Notes under the pieces: model-generated
The model's database searches: none
Seen by the model: the letters and a program-made list of their open reading frames with translations, nothing else
Told to the model about the DNA's origin: nothing
DNA from: Impatiens glandulifera
Taxonomy: Eukaryota; Streptophyta; Magnoliopsida; Ericales; Balsaminaceae
Assembly (NCBI RefSeq): GCF_907164915.1
Contig: NC_061869.1
Span: 17,461,125-17,525,124, forward strand
Direction of reading: 5' to 3'
Length of the DNA: 64,000 nucleotides
Shown here: positions 13,001-25,129 of the stretch, one piece after another
Position numbering within the stretch: position 1 is the first letter of the stretch
Layout of the letters: every line of letters begins with the position of its first letter
Made by a program: the position numbers and the translations under genes

Positions 13001-16000
13001 TGCAGCAGGTCCTTGAGGCTGAGTCCAGAGTCATTCAGTTGAAAACTGATCAACAGAGGTTATTACATGAGCCATTTACACAAAGTGTTCATCAGTTATC
13101 TAGTGAAATTGACATTCTGGAGCTTTTGATATCTCTATTATTATGTTAACTGAACTTCAGGCTTGAAGAAAAACTTTCTGACATAGAAACTGAAGATCAA
13201 ATTCTGAGGCATCAAGCTCTGATGCACGCTCCCTCTGGAAAAATGGCTGGACGTCTTGATTCAAAACCAAGCCAGGTGTTATGAAATAATTACTAGAATT
13301 AACTGTTGAGTCTTTTCTCTACCTTCCTCAGTTTCTAGGGTTATTCTTCTTATTGTGTTCCTGCTTTTGCAGCTTGCAGCAAATGGTCATCTTGTGAGTT
13401 AAATTGCCTGCATATATTTACTGAATAGTTCAATTTATCACTTTTTCTTTTGTTTTTTTTTATGATTTCCTCTTAGTTTCCATAATTGATGACAAACCTT
13501 TTCAAGCAGGAAGCAGTCAATACAGCGCCCTCAGGAAAATTTGGCACTCTCTCAATGAGGAACTCTCAGGCTGATAAACAGCATGTATGTACTAAAAAAA
13601 CACTAATCTTCATAAGAATATATCCTTCATGAGACATAGAATGGTAGTGAATGTTTCATCAAAATCTAACTCCAAACAAAAATAATTCTTCCATCAGGAG
13701 AATCTTGATGTTCTCATCAAATGTGTGAGTCAACCTATTGGATTCAGCCAAGGGAAACCAGTTGCAGCTTTTACCATATACAAATGTCTTCTTCACTGGA
13801 AATCTTTTGAAGCAGAAAAAACCAGTGTGTTTGATCGTCTTATTCAAGTGATTGGTTCTGCATTTGAGGTATCTATATAAACTGGAATGTGATGGCTTTG
13901 GTAATCTGTAAAAGGTCAACACACTCTTTAACCTATATATACATGTACTGCAGAACCAAGAAAAAAATGACCATATGATTTATTGGCTATCAAATACCTC
14001 TATATTATTGTTCTTTCTACAAAGGACTTTGAAAGCTAGTGCGTCTGCAAAACCACCAACACCAACATCATTCTTTGGGAGAATGGCCCAAGTAATAGCT
14101 CTAAGCAATTAAATTTTGATCTTGTCTTAATTGAATATGAAACTTTATATGTCGAAAGTATTACTTAATACAAAAGTCTATCAGGGATTTCGGACATCTC
14201 CATCTTCTGCAAATCTTTCATTTCGTGGGGTAGAAGTCTTACAGGTTGAGGCCAAATATCCAGCTCTCCTATTCAAGCAGCAGCTCACTGCATATGTGGA
14301 GACAATTTATGGAATAGTTAAAGACAATTTTAAGAGGGAGATGACTTCACTTATTTCCTTGTGCATTCAGGTGCGCATTCCTCATTATATCTTTGACTTA
14401 TAATAAAAGATTTATTGCTTCCTGATTGATGTAACCATCACTGATCATTCCTGTTAAAAGAGTGTTCTGATGGGATCACTGATGCTTGTAAAGATACACT
14501 CTTCAATCCCTAAATTTGGATAAAAAAATCTACCCTCTTTTTTTCCAAGATCAAATAAATGGTCATATTATTAGCCCATTATCGTTGCAGATCTTAAACC
14601 AAATAACCTTAAAAAACAAACTGATTTCTTGATGCTTAAATCAATCATTAGACTGACTTAGAGTTTGTTAATGTTGTTTTTTTTTTAATTTTTAAATAAA
14701 CCGATTTTTTGGAAAAAGATATTGTTTGATGAAAGATTGATGAAGGAGTGGATTATTTCAGGTTATTTGGGTTAAATGATTAAAATGTTCTTATTTATTG
14801 AATATTTAAAATGTTAATTTGGAATTTTGATTGTTAATTTGAATGATTTGATTGATGATGGGATAAGTAGTTATTTGATTCATAGTTGTTCTTTCTTTAA
14901 CATATGATTTGATTGTCTCTCACGTATGATCTGGTGTACAGGAACGAAAGACAAAAGAAAATGATGAAGAACCTACTAATCACTGGCAGAGCATCATTGA
15001 ATGTCTGAACAGGCTTCTAAGTTTATTTCAAGAGAATCATGTTAGTGAATTGGACTTATTTCCAATAACAGATTAAATAAATGATAATAATCTTCTTTTG
15101 GTGAATGCTAACTATCACGTTAATGTTTTTCAGGTACCGCCAATACTTTGCGCGAAACTCTTCACTCAACTTTTTTCCCACATAAATGAGCAGATATTTA
15201 ACAGGTACCTTTTTCTTTTCTACACAACTCTAATTGAAATTAAAAAAAACAATTCAATGTTGAGCTGATTATTGATTCCTCTTTTCTATTCGTTCAATCG
15301 TAGCCTTCTTGTAAATCGAGAGTGTTGCACATCCAGCAATGGAAAATATGTGATGGCTGGATTAACAGAGCTAGAGTTATGGTGTGGACAAGCAACAGAG
15401 GAGGTACTATTTTATTAATAGTAGTAGTAGCTTTATCTTTTTGAAAAAGGTACTGTAATATTTACTTAAAAACTATTGAGAGCACAAAGAAGCTACTCTT
15501 GTGCTTTGAAAGGAGAGAAACAAATATTCTACAATCATGCCCAAAGAAAAACATAAAAAATACATCACCAAAAATCATCATGAACCAAAAAACAAACAGA
15601 AAAATAACCTACAAAAGAAGAAAACTATTAATTGATCATCTCATTGACGATCTAAAATACCTCCCAACAAGAGACATTCTCACCCTTTAAAAATGAAGAG
15701 AAAGAAGTGACCCTGATTGAGACTTTCCTTCAAATGTTCGTCTCCACCTTTAATACTTTCTTCCCTGTTTCTCTTGAAACTTTGATTCTAGCCTTTAAAT
15801 CTTTGTCTCTGGCTCTAGTGCTCTGACTCAAGTCACTCAACGATTTCATCTTCAATATGCCTTGTTTTTGGTGTCTTATCATCAGTAGATCACTTTCTCT
15901 CTTGCAGCTTCATTTTGCCACATTATTTTGAATGGGGGAAGAAATTTGAAAACCTCTATTATGTAAATCTCATAGTGATAAGAATAATCGAAAAACAACT

Positions 16001-17703
16001 TTAGGAGAATAAATTAACATGACTATGTCCTGAACTCAATTACCAATCATTCAGTCGTTTACCTCAGACTAGCTACTAGTTAGAAAAGTCTGAAGCCCTT
16101 CACCAATAGCTACCTCAACTTGTAACCTAAAGTTCTTATATCATGTAGAAAACTAAAGAGAAGTTTTACTCTTGAGAAAATCTAATTATTACATAATAGA
16201 GATTATCTGTTTATAGGATATAATACCTCTAACTTAAGATAATTAAATCTAATTATTCACAATTATACCATGTCAAAACTTGTGTTTATTTGGTTATGTG
16301 TTGCAGTTTTTGTGATTCCTCGGAGAAATGAAAAAGAGTGTCATTTAAAAAAAAAAAACTTATATTACGAGTTATTACTATCATCTCATAATATAATATA
16401 AATTAACATTCTCATCCTTGACTTAGGTCCTTTTTCCTCTCATCTATATATATTTCTTCTCTACAAATTAATAGTAGATCAATATGTACCATACTTAAGA
16501 TTTTGCAACTAATCCATTTATGAATTTATTGTTATCTTCAAGAATATTAGATTGGATTGATAAGCATAAAATTTCATATATATTGATTGGTTCATTATTC
16601 TGTCAATTCCTTTTATTTTGATGGAGATATAAATTGGATTATGTTTCCTGATTGCAGTATGTGGGCTCATCCTGGGATGAATTGAAACATGTTAGACAAG
16701 CTGTTGGATTTTTGGTATGTCCCTCCTTGATGATTGATTATGAAAAGTGTTTTTATGACACATTAGAAATTCTATTATGTTATTATCAAACAAAAAAAAT
16801 GAACTCTGTTGAATTATACCCCTTTATTTCTTTGTTTAACTCATTTACTAAAAACATCCATTTGCAGGTCGTAGTAAAAAAATCTGAAATAACATATGGT
16901 GAAATCACAAATGACCTCTGTCCTGTAAGTATCTTTCTGGTTTGAGATGATAAAAATGGAACTGTGATTGATGATGTTCAGTTATACTTTGGATCTATCT
17001 ATTGATTTTCAGGTACTTAGTGTACAACAGCTTTACAGAATGTGTACCTTATACTGGGATGAAAATGACGATAGTCCAACCGTAGACCCTGAGGTAAGTC
17101 AAGATAGATTTTTACAAAAATGGTTTGCCTAATATGAGTCACTTGATTAGGATGAAGGTGATTATGTGTTTGATATGATAATAAAAAATACAACCACTTC
17201 TTTCTTTACTAAATAGATATTATTTATTTTTAGAAAAGAAATACAATTGGCGATCCTGATAACAAAAATGAAATATTTTTGTTTCATTTCATTCTATATA
17301 TTGACATATATAATCATTTGTTATTGATGGTTTCCCTCTTCTTTTTAATTAAAACTTTTGAATGAAACAAACAGGTTATTTCCAGCATGAAGTTGCTAGT
17401 GAGTGAAGATTTCAATGCTGATGATAGTAGCTCCTATGTATTGGATGACCATGCCAGGTAATTATAATCACAACTTAATTTTGTATAATATTTTTCTTGA
17501 ATCATAATTAAGATTATGTGTTACAGTATTAAAATTTGTTTAACTTTAGATCGTGATCAAACTATTTTTCAATATTTTGTTTATGCAGCATTCCGTTTTC
17601 AATTGATGATATCAGCAGCTTACTAAAAGTTACAGATTTTTCAGACGTAGAAACTCCTGCAGCACTAATAGATAAACCAGATTTCCAATTCTTACAAGAA
17701 TGA
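1013..17703 (+). CDS. Class XI myosin heavy chain (43 coding exons, one frameshift)
   Basis: Actin-based motor that in plants drives organelle movement and cytoplasmic streaming. The order is SH3-like N-terminus, motor, six IQ motifs, coiled coil and globular DIL-type tail, which is the class XI layout; the tail reads most like the MYA1/MYA2-type subgroup. I traced the exons by codon phase and GT/AG sites. The start is a one-codon exon (ATG then GTTAGT) spliced to 1343; no in-frame ATG exists in exon 2, whose first residues then read [18 protein letters not shown]. The stop is TGA at 17701-17703. The exons sum to 4901 nt, one short of a whole number of codons, because of a deficit in the G run at 2864-2869. 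Corrected length is about 1633 residues, roughly 100 more than the usual 1500-1540, owing to extra coiled-coil exons. Apart from the frameshift no exon contains a stop, so this is an active gene with an assembly error or a recent pseudogene. Confidence 0.93.
1343..7785 (+). other. Myosin exons for N-terminal SH3-like and motor domains
   Basis: Exons: 1343-1471, 2014-2157, 2530-2675, 2759-2914, 3310-3368, 3477-3636, 4586-4735, 4823-4959, 5045-5191, 5273-5374, 5694-5751, 5858-5959, 6057-6094, 6201-6327, 6411-6581, 6657-6788, 6875-6984, 7109-7169, and the first part of 7722-7899. Visible motifs are the P-loop GESGAGKT (about residues 156-163), switch I NNNSSRFGKF across the 3368/3477 junction, switch [10 protein letters not shown] in 5273-5374, [20 protein letters not shown] in 5858-5959, the actin-binding-region stretch [12 protein letters not shown] in 6657-6788, and [11 protein letters not shown] at the converter end. 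All catalytic loops are intact, so apart from the frameshift the motor looks functional. Confidence 0.92.
2864..2869 (+). other. Frameshift site in the myosin motor exon (six-G run)
   Basis: Upstream, the frame reads through the P-loop to YLAFMGG and would then meet a TAG at 2910-2912. The next frame, from the G run onward, reads [15 protein letters not shown], the conserved continuation of myosin motors, up to the splice donor at 2914. One missing G in a run of expected seven explains it. Exons 4 and 5 total 302 nt where 303 are needed by the following exon phase, an independent confirmation. It may be a homopolymer sequencing error or a real null allele. Confidence 0.88.
7786..9162 (+). other. 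Myosin neck exons: six IQ motifs
   Basis: The rest of exon 7722-7899, then 8010-8215 and 9043-9162. Six IQ-like segments can be read, each with a hydrophobic-Gln core and a basic pair: [84 protein letters not shown] and [17 protein letters not shown]. In class XI myosins these bind calmodulin-type light chains and act as the lever arm. Several cores are imperfect (for example TQCAV and the fourth, which lacks a typical second basic position), suggesting some drift. Confidence 0.88.
10573..12554 (+). repeat. Tandemly duplicated coiled-coil exon module in the myosin gene
   Basis: Four successive exons of 144, 144, 135 and 63 nt repeat the pattern [S-L-E-K-K ... D-H/N-E-M-I-x-K-L-x-x-E-N-E-x-L-K]. 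Their ends read [48 protein letters not shown] and [16 protein letters not shown]. The same end occurs in exon 10056-10247 ([16 protein letters not shown]), and the same beginning (LISSLEKK) in exon 12940-13058. The fourth copy lacks the first half. All four exons are a multiple of three and in phase 0 at both ends, so any could be skipped without changing frame. Family members I know have one such unit, so exon duplication in this lineage is inferred. Confidence 0.85.
10801..11506. mobile_element. Intronic TIR element, 706 bp
   Basis: Lies in the intron between the first two duplicated coiled-coil exons. The ends are GGCCTTGTTTAATGTGGGTT and its imperfect inverse, ending AAACAAGGCC; the next 30 bp continue as a degenerate inverted repeat around TTATTTGAAATAACC. 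A CAA trinucleotide precedes the left end and follows the right end, a possible 3-bp target duplication. The interior has no credible ORF. GGCCTTGTTT ends with a 3-bp duplication suggest a PIF/Harbinger-like MITE, though the duplicated triplet is not the usual TWA. Confidence 0.6.
12781..12809. repeat. (CA)n/(TA)n microsatellite in a myosin intron
   Basis: A short compound tract of CA dinucleotides followed by TA dinucleotides between exons 12492-12554 and 12940-13058. Confidence 0.8.
13373..17703 (+). other. Myosin globular tail exons (DIL-type cargo-binding domain)
   Basis: Exons: 13373-13393 (a 21-nt microexon), 13510-13584, 13698-13868, 13954-14091, 14185-14370, 14942-15040, 15134-15204, 15304-15403, 16658-16714, 16868-16924, 17013-17093, 17375-17457 and 17589-17703. 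Diagnostic stretches are [68 protein letters not shown] and [16 protein letters not shown]. In class XI myosins this domain binds cargo receptors. The last residues, PDFQFLQE, match the end I know from the MYA1/MYA2-type subgroup. Compared with relatives, the linker before the DIL region (13510-13584) looks shortened. Confidence 0.9.
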
Positions 17704-17746
17704 GGTTATTATATATTTAATTTATATTCTTACAAGAATGAGGTTA
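17688..17746 (+). repeat. 21-bp direct repeat spanning the myosin stop codon
   Basis: The 21-bp block ATTCTTACAAGAATGAGGTT(A) occurs at 17688-17708, where it contains the last codons and the TGA stop, and again at 17726-17746 in the 3' flank. The 17-bp spacer is AT rich. It looks like a small local duplication at the end of the reading frame. Confidence 0.9.
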
Positions 17747-18388
17747 CAGAATTTTGGTGTAAGCTAGATTCCACTCCACCATTGTTTCCCCAGTTACATT
17801 TGATGGTCCCTGGTGTAGATAATTATTAATTAACTCATCTTTTAGTGTAGAATATTGGTTGAATCTTTATAAAAAAAAATATGTTTATTAGAAAGAAATG
17901 AGTGAATATTTATTACAGTTCTTTTTATTCTAGATATATAGTGTGGTGTATTATAGACCAGCAAACATTCTTTTCTTTCACATAACCAAACAGATCATCA
18001 TTCATGAATATATATTTTTTTGTATACATTTCTTAATTTCTTAGTTAGGCTTAAAGAGGGAAGAGAGGTGTGGGTCTTTTACAGGTATTCCAATTATTGT
18101 TAGAGTACTTTGAGCTGAATTTTCATTATTTCATTCATTATTTGAGCTGAGTTTTCAATTATTTAATCACATTGTCAATTTTTTTGCTTAACAAGTTTAT
18201 GTTAGTTCTTGAGACAAAAAAAACACAAGTACACCCTTCATTGGCCTTTTATAGTCAACAAAAAGATAAAAATTAGTTTGAGGCTACTAATTAAGTTAAT
18301 TTGTTGTTTATTTAAATATCTAGCATAAGTTCAGGGTAGAGTTGACATTAATTTCAACAATCAAACCTGAAAGTTACGATGGTTCTGA
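17747..18388. other. 3' flank of the myosin gene, no gene seen
   Basis: AT-rich sequence including the presumed 3' UTR. A-rich stretches around 17870 could serve polyadenylation, but no single signal stands out. No coding frame is credible. Confidence 0.6.
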
Positions 18389-18740
18389 AAAGGGTCTAAA
18401 CGAGTCGACTACTCAATTCGATTTGCATTACCAAAAATTTATACTTGAATTCGGCTCGTTTACGATTCAAGTTAATTAAGCTCAAACTCGAATAAATTTT
18501 ATTAACTAAAATTACATATTTTATTAATCTAAATAATATCTCACACTTAATATATTATCAAGTATAATATATATATATTATAAATATAATTTTTTATAAT
18601 ATTTACTCGCGACCTACTCAAACTGAAAATATAATATTGGAGCTCAATTAAAAAATCAAGCTACTCGACTCGAGCTCAATCAAATCAATGTCGAGTTTTG
18701 ACCGAGTTATTCACAAACTTTTTGACTCGTTACATCCTTA
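18389..18740. mobile_element. MITE-like element with CGAGTC-rich ends
   Basis: The left end reads AAAGGGTCTAAACGAGTCG and the right end is its imperfect inverse, ending GACTCGTTACATCCTTA. The interior repeats ACTCGA/TCGAGT words and is otherwise AT rich, without an ORF. Flanks GTTCTGAA and CTTTTGAA agree at six of eight positions, compatible with a decayed 8-bp target duplication as in hAT-type MITEs. Confidence 0.55.
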
Positions 18741-19239
18741 CTTTTGAATATAGTAGCTTCACTCGTAGGAGTAGGAACAACCGCTGAGATGGTCAATTAC
18801 ATTCAACAGTTCTGTTGTGTCTAACAGATAAAGTCATCATTGGAATCTTATAAGAAGAGACTAATAAATATTAGACATTTTAAAGTATTCAAGTCAAGAT
18901 GGAGATTTATTTAGTAGACTTGAATATTTGAGTTAACAAAGAAGAGAGTTTGGATCTAGAAGAGAGATGATAGAACATCTGGGTCACCTCTAATATTGAC
19001 CAATGCATCTGTGGCGTTCCTGGCATTGACGAATAAAATCAAATGTTCTACTACCGAATCTTCTATTCCTCTGTTCCGGACCAATCATAATTCAACATTA
19101 TTATTTTATTATTAAATTAAGTTTTGTGTTGAAATGAAGAGAGAGAGACCCGAACCCAGATATAATTATGGGACCACTTGATTCATGTAAAATCAAGTTT
19201 GAGAAGCACATCACAAAGGAAGGAAAGAAATATTTCATA
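18741..19239. other. Intergenic sequence, nothing recognised
   Basis: Ordinary AT-rich sequence between the MITE-like element and the tandem array. I see no coding frame, repeat or RNA gene in it. Confidence 0.6.
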
Positions 19240-20106
19240 TCAGGAAGCGCTATTTAGTGAACCTTGTTTCACTTCACTCCACTACTCATTATAAATATAG
19301 AATACTTTTATAATGCTTTTAATTACATGTAAATCCACTTACTCATTCATGTAAAACCAAAACCTACAAAACAATACAAAATAAAATATATTAATTAGTT
19401 TATTGTCTATATAATTATATATTATATAAATATATGTATATATAACCATATATTTATAAAGTTGTTTGTGATATATTTAAACTAATTTGTATGAATTATT
19501 TTATAATTTATATAATTATATATTATAAATATAAGCACATTTAAAAAAAAAATTGTGTAAGATATTTAAATAAATTTGTAAAACAAAATATTTTATAATT
19601 TATTTGTGGGATATTTAAACGAATTTATTTTAATTACTTTATATTTTATATAATTATGTATTAAATATATATATATATATAAAACAACATGATCAAAAAT
19701 TTCTGTAATATATTTAAATTTATTTGTAAGATATTTAAAAAAAATTATTTAAATTATTTAAATTATTTTATATTTTATATAATTATATATTAAATATATA
19801 TAAATGTTCATGTAAAACCACTAACACATTTATGTAAAAACATTTATACGATCATGTAAAAGCATTTATGCTTTCATGTAAGTCTGCAAGAGAATAAAAA
19901 AATTGAAACAAACGCTACTTGGTGAGACTTGCTTCACTAGGTATTTACAGTGCTCAAAGGAGTGAAACAAACACTACCTGTTGACGCTTGTTTCACTAAG
20001 TATTTGCAGCGCTGATAGGAGTGAAGCAAATTTTACTAGGTGTTTACATTTGTAAGATATTTAAATGAATTATTTTATATTTTATATTATTATATATTAA
20101 ATATAT

Positions 20107-20143
<37 letters not shown>

Positions 20144-20559
20144 CAAAAATTTCATTAATATATTTAAATAAATTTGTAAAACAAAATATTTTAAAATTTA
20201 TTTGTAAGATATTTTTAAAAAATATTTAAATTATTTTATTTTTATATAATTATATATTATATATATATAAATGTTCATGTAAAACCATGTAAAAATATTT
20301 ATAAGTTCATGTAAAAACATTTATTCTTTCATGTAAGTCTGCAAAGAATAAAAAAATAAAACAAGCGCTACCTGCTTCACTAGTTATTTACAACGCTTAA
20401 ATAAGTGAAATAAGAACTACATGATGATGCTTGCTTCACTAAGTATTTGCAGCGCTGATAGGAGGGAAGCAATCGCTATCTACTGAAACAAACTTCACTA
20501 GATATTGACATTGATAAGATATTTAAATGATTTTATTTTAATTATTTTATATTTTATAT

Positions 20560-20565
<6 letters not shown>

Positions 20566-20654
<89 letters not shown>
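20566..20654. repeat. (TA)n microsatellite inside the tandem array
   Basis: A pure TA run of roughly 85-90 bp lies in the AT-rich part of the second array unit. It accounts for most of the extra length of that unit. Confidence 0.95.
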
Positions 20655-20655
<1 letters not shown>

Positions 20656-20851
20656 CAACATGTTCAAAAATTTCAGTAATATATTTAAATAAATTTGTAA
20701 AAAAAATATTTTAAAATTTATTTATAAGATATTTAAAAAAATTATTTTATATAATTAGATATTAAATATATATAAATGTTCATGTAAAACTAACACATTT
20801 ATGTATAAACATTTATACATTCATGTAAAAGCATTTATGCTTTCATGTAAG

Positions 20852-23800
20852 TAGGGGTGAGCATAATATGGGTTTACCCTAACCCAAACCTAACCCAAAC
20901 CCAAAATATTAATTAGGGTTGGTTAATATGGGTTGGGTTGAGTATGGGTTGGGTTGAGTATGGGTTGAGTTTAATTTGGGTTGGGTTAGGGTTACCCAAA
21001 TTATATAAATTTAGTTTAATTCTCTATTATTAATCCAATATAAACTAATCATCTTCCAACTTTAAGTCGAACACGTTTTTAACATGTTTAACATATTTTT
21101 CATACGTTTAACACGTTTTGCACACATTTAACACGTTTTTAATATTTTTAACACGTTTCACTTATAACATGTTTTTCAAATATTTAACACGTTTTTCACA
21201 CGTTTAACACGTTTTTCATACGTTTAATACGTTTTTCACACGTTTTCACATTTTTGACACGTTTTCACGTTTTTGACACGTTTAACACATTTTCACGTTT
21301 TTGACATGTTTTCACGTTTTTGACATGTTTAACACATTTTCACACTAATAACACGTTTTTCACGTTTTTGACATGTTTAATACGTTTAACACGTTTTTGA
21401 CAAGTTTAACACGTTTTTTACGTTTTTGCACGTTTACCACGTTTTTAACATATTTAACACGTTAACACGTTTTTGATAAGTTTAACACGATTTTCACGTT
21501 TTTGACACGTTTAACATGTTTTAAACATATTTAACACGTTTTTGATAAGTTTAACACGATTTTCACATTTTTGGCACGTTTACCACGTTTTTGACATTTT
21601 AACACGTTTTTTTATATGTTTAACACATTTTTAATATTTTTATCACGTTTTCACACTTAAAACATGTTTTTCACACGTTTAACACGTTTTTATGTTTTTG
21701 GCACGTTTAGCAAATTTTTGACATGTTTAACACGTTTTCATACTAATAACACGTTTTTGTCATGTTTAACACGTTTTTGACATGTTTAATACGTTTAACG
21801 CGTTTTTGACAAATTAAATACGTTTTTTTTACGTTTTTGGCACGTTTAACACGTTTTTAACATAACCAACACGTTAACACGGTTTTCACGTTTTTGGCAC
21901 GTTTAACATGGTTTTAACATTTTAACACGTTTTTGATATGTTTAACACGTTTTCACACGTTTAACACGTGTTTCACACATTTAATATGTTTTTCACGTTT
22001 TGGCATGTTAAACACGTTTTTGACATATTTGACACGTTTTTCACACATTAACACGTTTTTCACATTTTGGTACGTTTCATACGTTTTTGACATGTTTAAC
22101 ATGTTTTTCACATTCTTAACACGTTTAAATGTTTGTAACATGTTTAATACGTTTGTAACATGTTTAACATATTTTTCACGTTTTTGGCACGTTTAACACG
22201 TTTTTGACATTTTAACACGTTTTACACATTTAACATATTTTTGACATGTTTAGCATATTATTTTGCACGTTAACACGTTTTGATAATTTTTAACACGTTT
22301 AACACGTTTTTGGAATTTTGGCACGTTTAATATGTTTTTCACACGTTTGACATTAAACGTGTGAAAACGTATTAAACGTGTCAAAAATGTGAAAAACATA
22401 TTAAACGTGTCAAAAACGTGTTAAACGTATCAAAATGTGCCAAAAATGAGGAAAACGTGTTAAACGTGCCAAAAAAGTGGAATATGTGTCAAAACGTGTT
22501 AAACGTGCCAAAAACGTGAAAAGCGTGTGAAAACATGTTAAACATGTTACAAACGTGTTAAACATGTTACAAACGTGTTAAACGTGTTAATAATGTGAAA
22601 AACGTGAAAAACATGTCAAAACGTGTTAAACGTGCCAAAAACGTGAAAAATGTGTCAAAATGTGTTAAATATGTCATAATCGTGAAAAATGTGTCAAACA
22701 TGTTAAAAACGTGTTAAACATGTCAAAACATGAAAATAGTGTCCAACGTGTCAAATGTGTTAAACGTGTTGAATGTGTGAAAAACGTATTAAACGTGTCG
22801 AAAACGTATTAAACGTGCCGAAAACGTGAAAAATGTGTAAAAAAACATGTTAAACGTCTCAAAATGTGGAAAACGTGTCAAAACGTGTTAAACGTGTCAA
22901 AACGTGTTAAACGTGCTAAAAATGTGAAAAACGTGTGAAACGTGTCAATAATGTGAAAAACGTATTAAACGTGTCGAAAATGTGTTAAACGTGTCAAAAC
23001 GTGTCAAAAACGTGTCAAAACGTGTTAAACGTGTTAAAAACGTGTTAAACATGCCAAAAACATGAAAAACGTGAAAAACGTGTCAAAAACGTGTTAAACG
23101 TCTCAAAACGTGGAAAACGTGTTAAACGTGTCAAAACGTGTTAAACGTGCCAAAAATGTGAAAAACGTGTGAAACATGTCAATAATGTGAAAAACGTATT
23201 AAACGTGTTGAAAACGTGTTAAACGTGTCAAAACGTGTCAAAAACGTGTCAAACGTGTCAAAAACGTGTTAAACGTGTTAAAAACGTGTTAAACATGCCA
23301 AAAACATGAAAACGTGAAAAACGTGTCAAAAACGTGTTAAACGTCTCAAAATGTGGAAAACGTGTTAAACGTGTCAAAACGTGTTAAACGTGCCAAAAAT
23401 GTGAAAAACGTGTGAAACGTGTCAAAAACGTGTTAAAAACGTGTTAAACGTGTCGAAAACGTGTTAAACGTGTTAAAACGTGTCAAAAACGTGGAAAACG
23501 TGTTAAACGTGTCAAAAATGTGAAAAATATGTTAAACGTGTCAAAACGTGTTAAAACGTGTTAAAACGTGTTAAACGTGCCAAAATGTGTCAAAATGTGT
23601 TAAATGTATCGAAAACGTGAAAAAAACGTGTCAAAACGTGTCAAACGTGTCAAAAACGTGTTAAACGTGTCAAAAACGTGTTAAAAACGTGTTAAACATG
23701 CCAAAAACATGAAAAACGTGTTCAACGTGTCAAAAATGTGTTAAACGTGCCAAAAACGTGTTAAACGTGTCAAAAACGTGTTAAAATTGTCAAAAACGTG

Positions 23801-24014
23801 TTAAACGAATAAAAATGTGTTAAATGAGTCAAATAAATGTTAAATAAAAAAATAAAAATAAAATAATTTGGGTTACCCAACCCATACTCAACCCAACCCA
23901 TACCCAACCCATATTAGTAAATAATATGGGTTGAATTATGGGTTGGGTAAATTTAATTTGGGTTGAATATAGGTTGGGTAATACGGGTTGGGTTTACCCG
24001 TTTGCTCACCCCTA
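20852..24014. mobile_element. Non-autonomous hAT-type foldback element, 3163 bp
   Basis: Terminal inverted repeats TAGGGGTGAGCA (20852-20863) and TGCTCACCCCTA (24003-24014) are flanked by an exact 8-bp direct duplication CATGTAAG (20844-20851 and 24015-24022); removing the element restores an array unit. Inside the ends lie inverted blocks of GGGTTGGGT/ACCCAACCC words (about 20890-21000 and 23870-23990). The rest is a giant imperfect palindrome. From about 21068 to 22350 the + strand is built of AACACGTTTTT and GACACGTTT words; from about 22353 to 23830 it is built of their complements AAACGTGTTAAA and GTCAAAAACGTG. No transposase ORF is present; long frames in it are repeat artefacts. TAGGGGTG ends and an 8-bp duplication are characteristic of hAT elements. 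Confidence 0.88.
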
Positions 24015-25129
24015 CATGTAAGTCTGCAAAAGAATAAAAAAAATGAAACAAGCGCTATCTTGGTGAAACTTGCTTCACTAAGTATTTACATCGCTTAAAT
24101 GAGTGAAACAAGAACTACCTGATGATACTTGCTTCAATAAGTATTTACAGTGCTGATAGTAGTGAAACAAACACTATCTAATGAAGCAAACTTCACTAGT
24201 TATTTACATTTGTAAAATATTTAAATGAATTTTACTTTTAATTATTTTATATTTTATATGATTATATATTATATATATTTTATTTATAAGATATTAAAAA
24301 AAAATATTTAAATGATGTTATATTTTATATAATTATATATTAAATATATATAAATGTTCATGTAAACCACTAATACATTTATGTGAAAACATTTATACGT
24401 TTATGTTAAAATATTTATGCTTTCATGTAAATTTGCAAGAAAATAAAAAAAATGAAACAAGTGCTACCATGGTGAATCTTGCTTCACTAGGTATTTACAG
24501 CGCTCAAAGGAGTGAAACAAGCACTACTCGATGATACTTGCTTAACTAAGTATTTGCAGCGCTGATAGGATTGAAACAAACGGTATCTAATGAATCAAAC
24601 TTTACTAAGAGTTTACAATTGTAGGATATTTAAATGAATTTATTTTAATTTTTTTTTATATTTTATATGTTTATATATTATATTATATTATATTATATAT
24701 ATATATATATAAACAAATGTTCAAAAATTTATGTAATATATTTAAATAAATTTGTAAAACAAAATATTTTAAAATTTATTTGTAAGATATTTAAATAAAT
24801 TTATTTTAATTATTTTATATTTTATATAATTATATATTAAATATATATAAATGTTAATGTAAAACTATTAACACATTTATATGTTCATGTAAAAGCATTT
24901 ATGCCTTCATGTAAGTCTGCAGAAGAATAAAAAAATGAAATAAGCGGTACCTAGTGAGACTTGCTTCACTGAGTATTTACATCGCTCAAATGAGTGAAAC
25001 AAGCGCTACCTGATGAGGTTTGCTTCACTTGGTATTTACAGCTCTTAAAGGAGTGAAACAAGCCTGTGAAACAAGCGCTACCTGATGAGGCTTGTTTCAC
25101 TAAATATTTACAGCGCTGATAGAAATGAA

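Larger units (their letters stand above)
9431..13275 (+). other. Myosin coiled-coil exons
   Basis: Exons 9431-9529, 10056-10247, 10573-10716, 11753-11896, 12128-12262, 12492-12554, 12940-13058 and 13161-13275. The encoded sequence is Glu/Lys/Leu rich with heptad character (for example [19 protein letters not shown]) and should dimerise the heavy chain. The first two exons and the last two match the canonical class XI coiled coil. The four between them (10573-12554) are extra, repeated modules described separately. Confidence 0.88.

Noticed and set aside
1013..17703. Class VIII plant myosin as an alternative identity
   Set aside because: Six IQ motifs and a DIL-type globular tail are class XI traits; class VIII has a short tail without this domain.
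20880..21000. Telomere-like GGGTTGGGTT / GGGTTAGGG tract
   Set aside because: Not the plant TTTAGGG unit; it is an inverted subterminal repeat of the hAT element, mirrored at 23870-23990.
21933..22196. An 87-codon frame and its antisense partner within the hAT element
   Set aside because: The Phe/Thr/Cys pattern simply repeats the CACGTTT words; not a gene.
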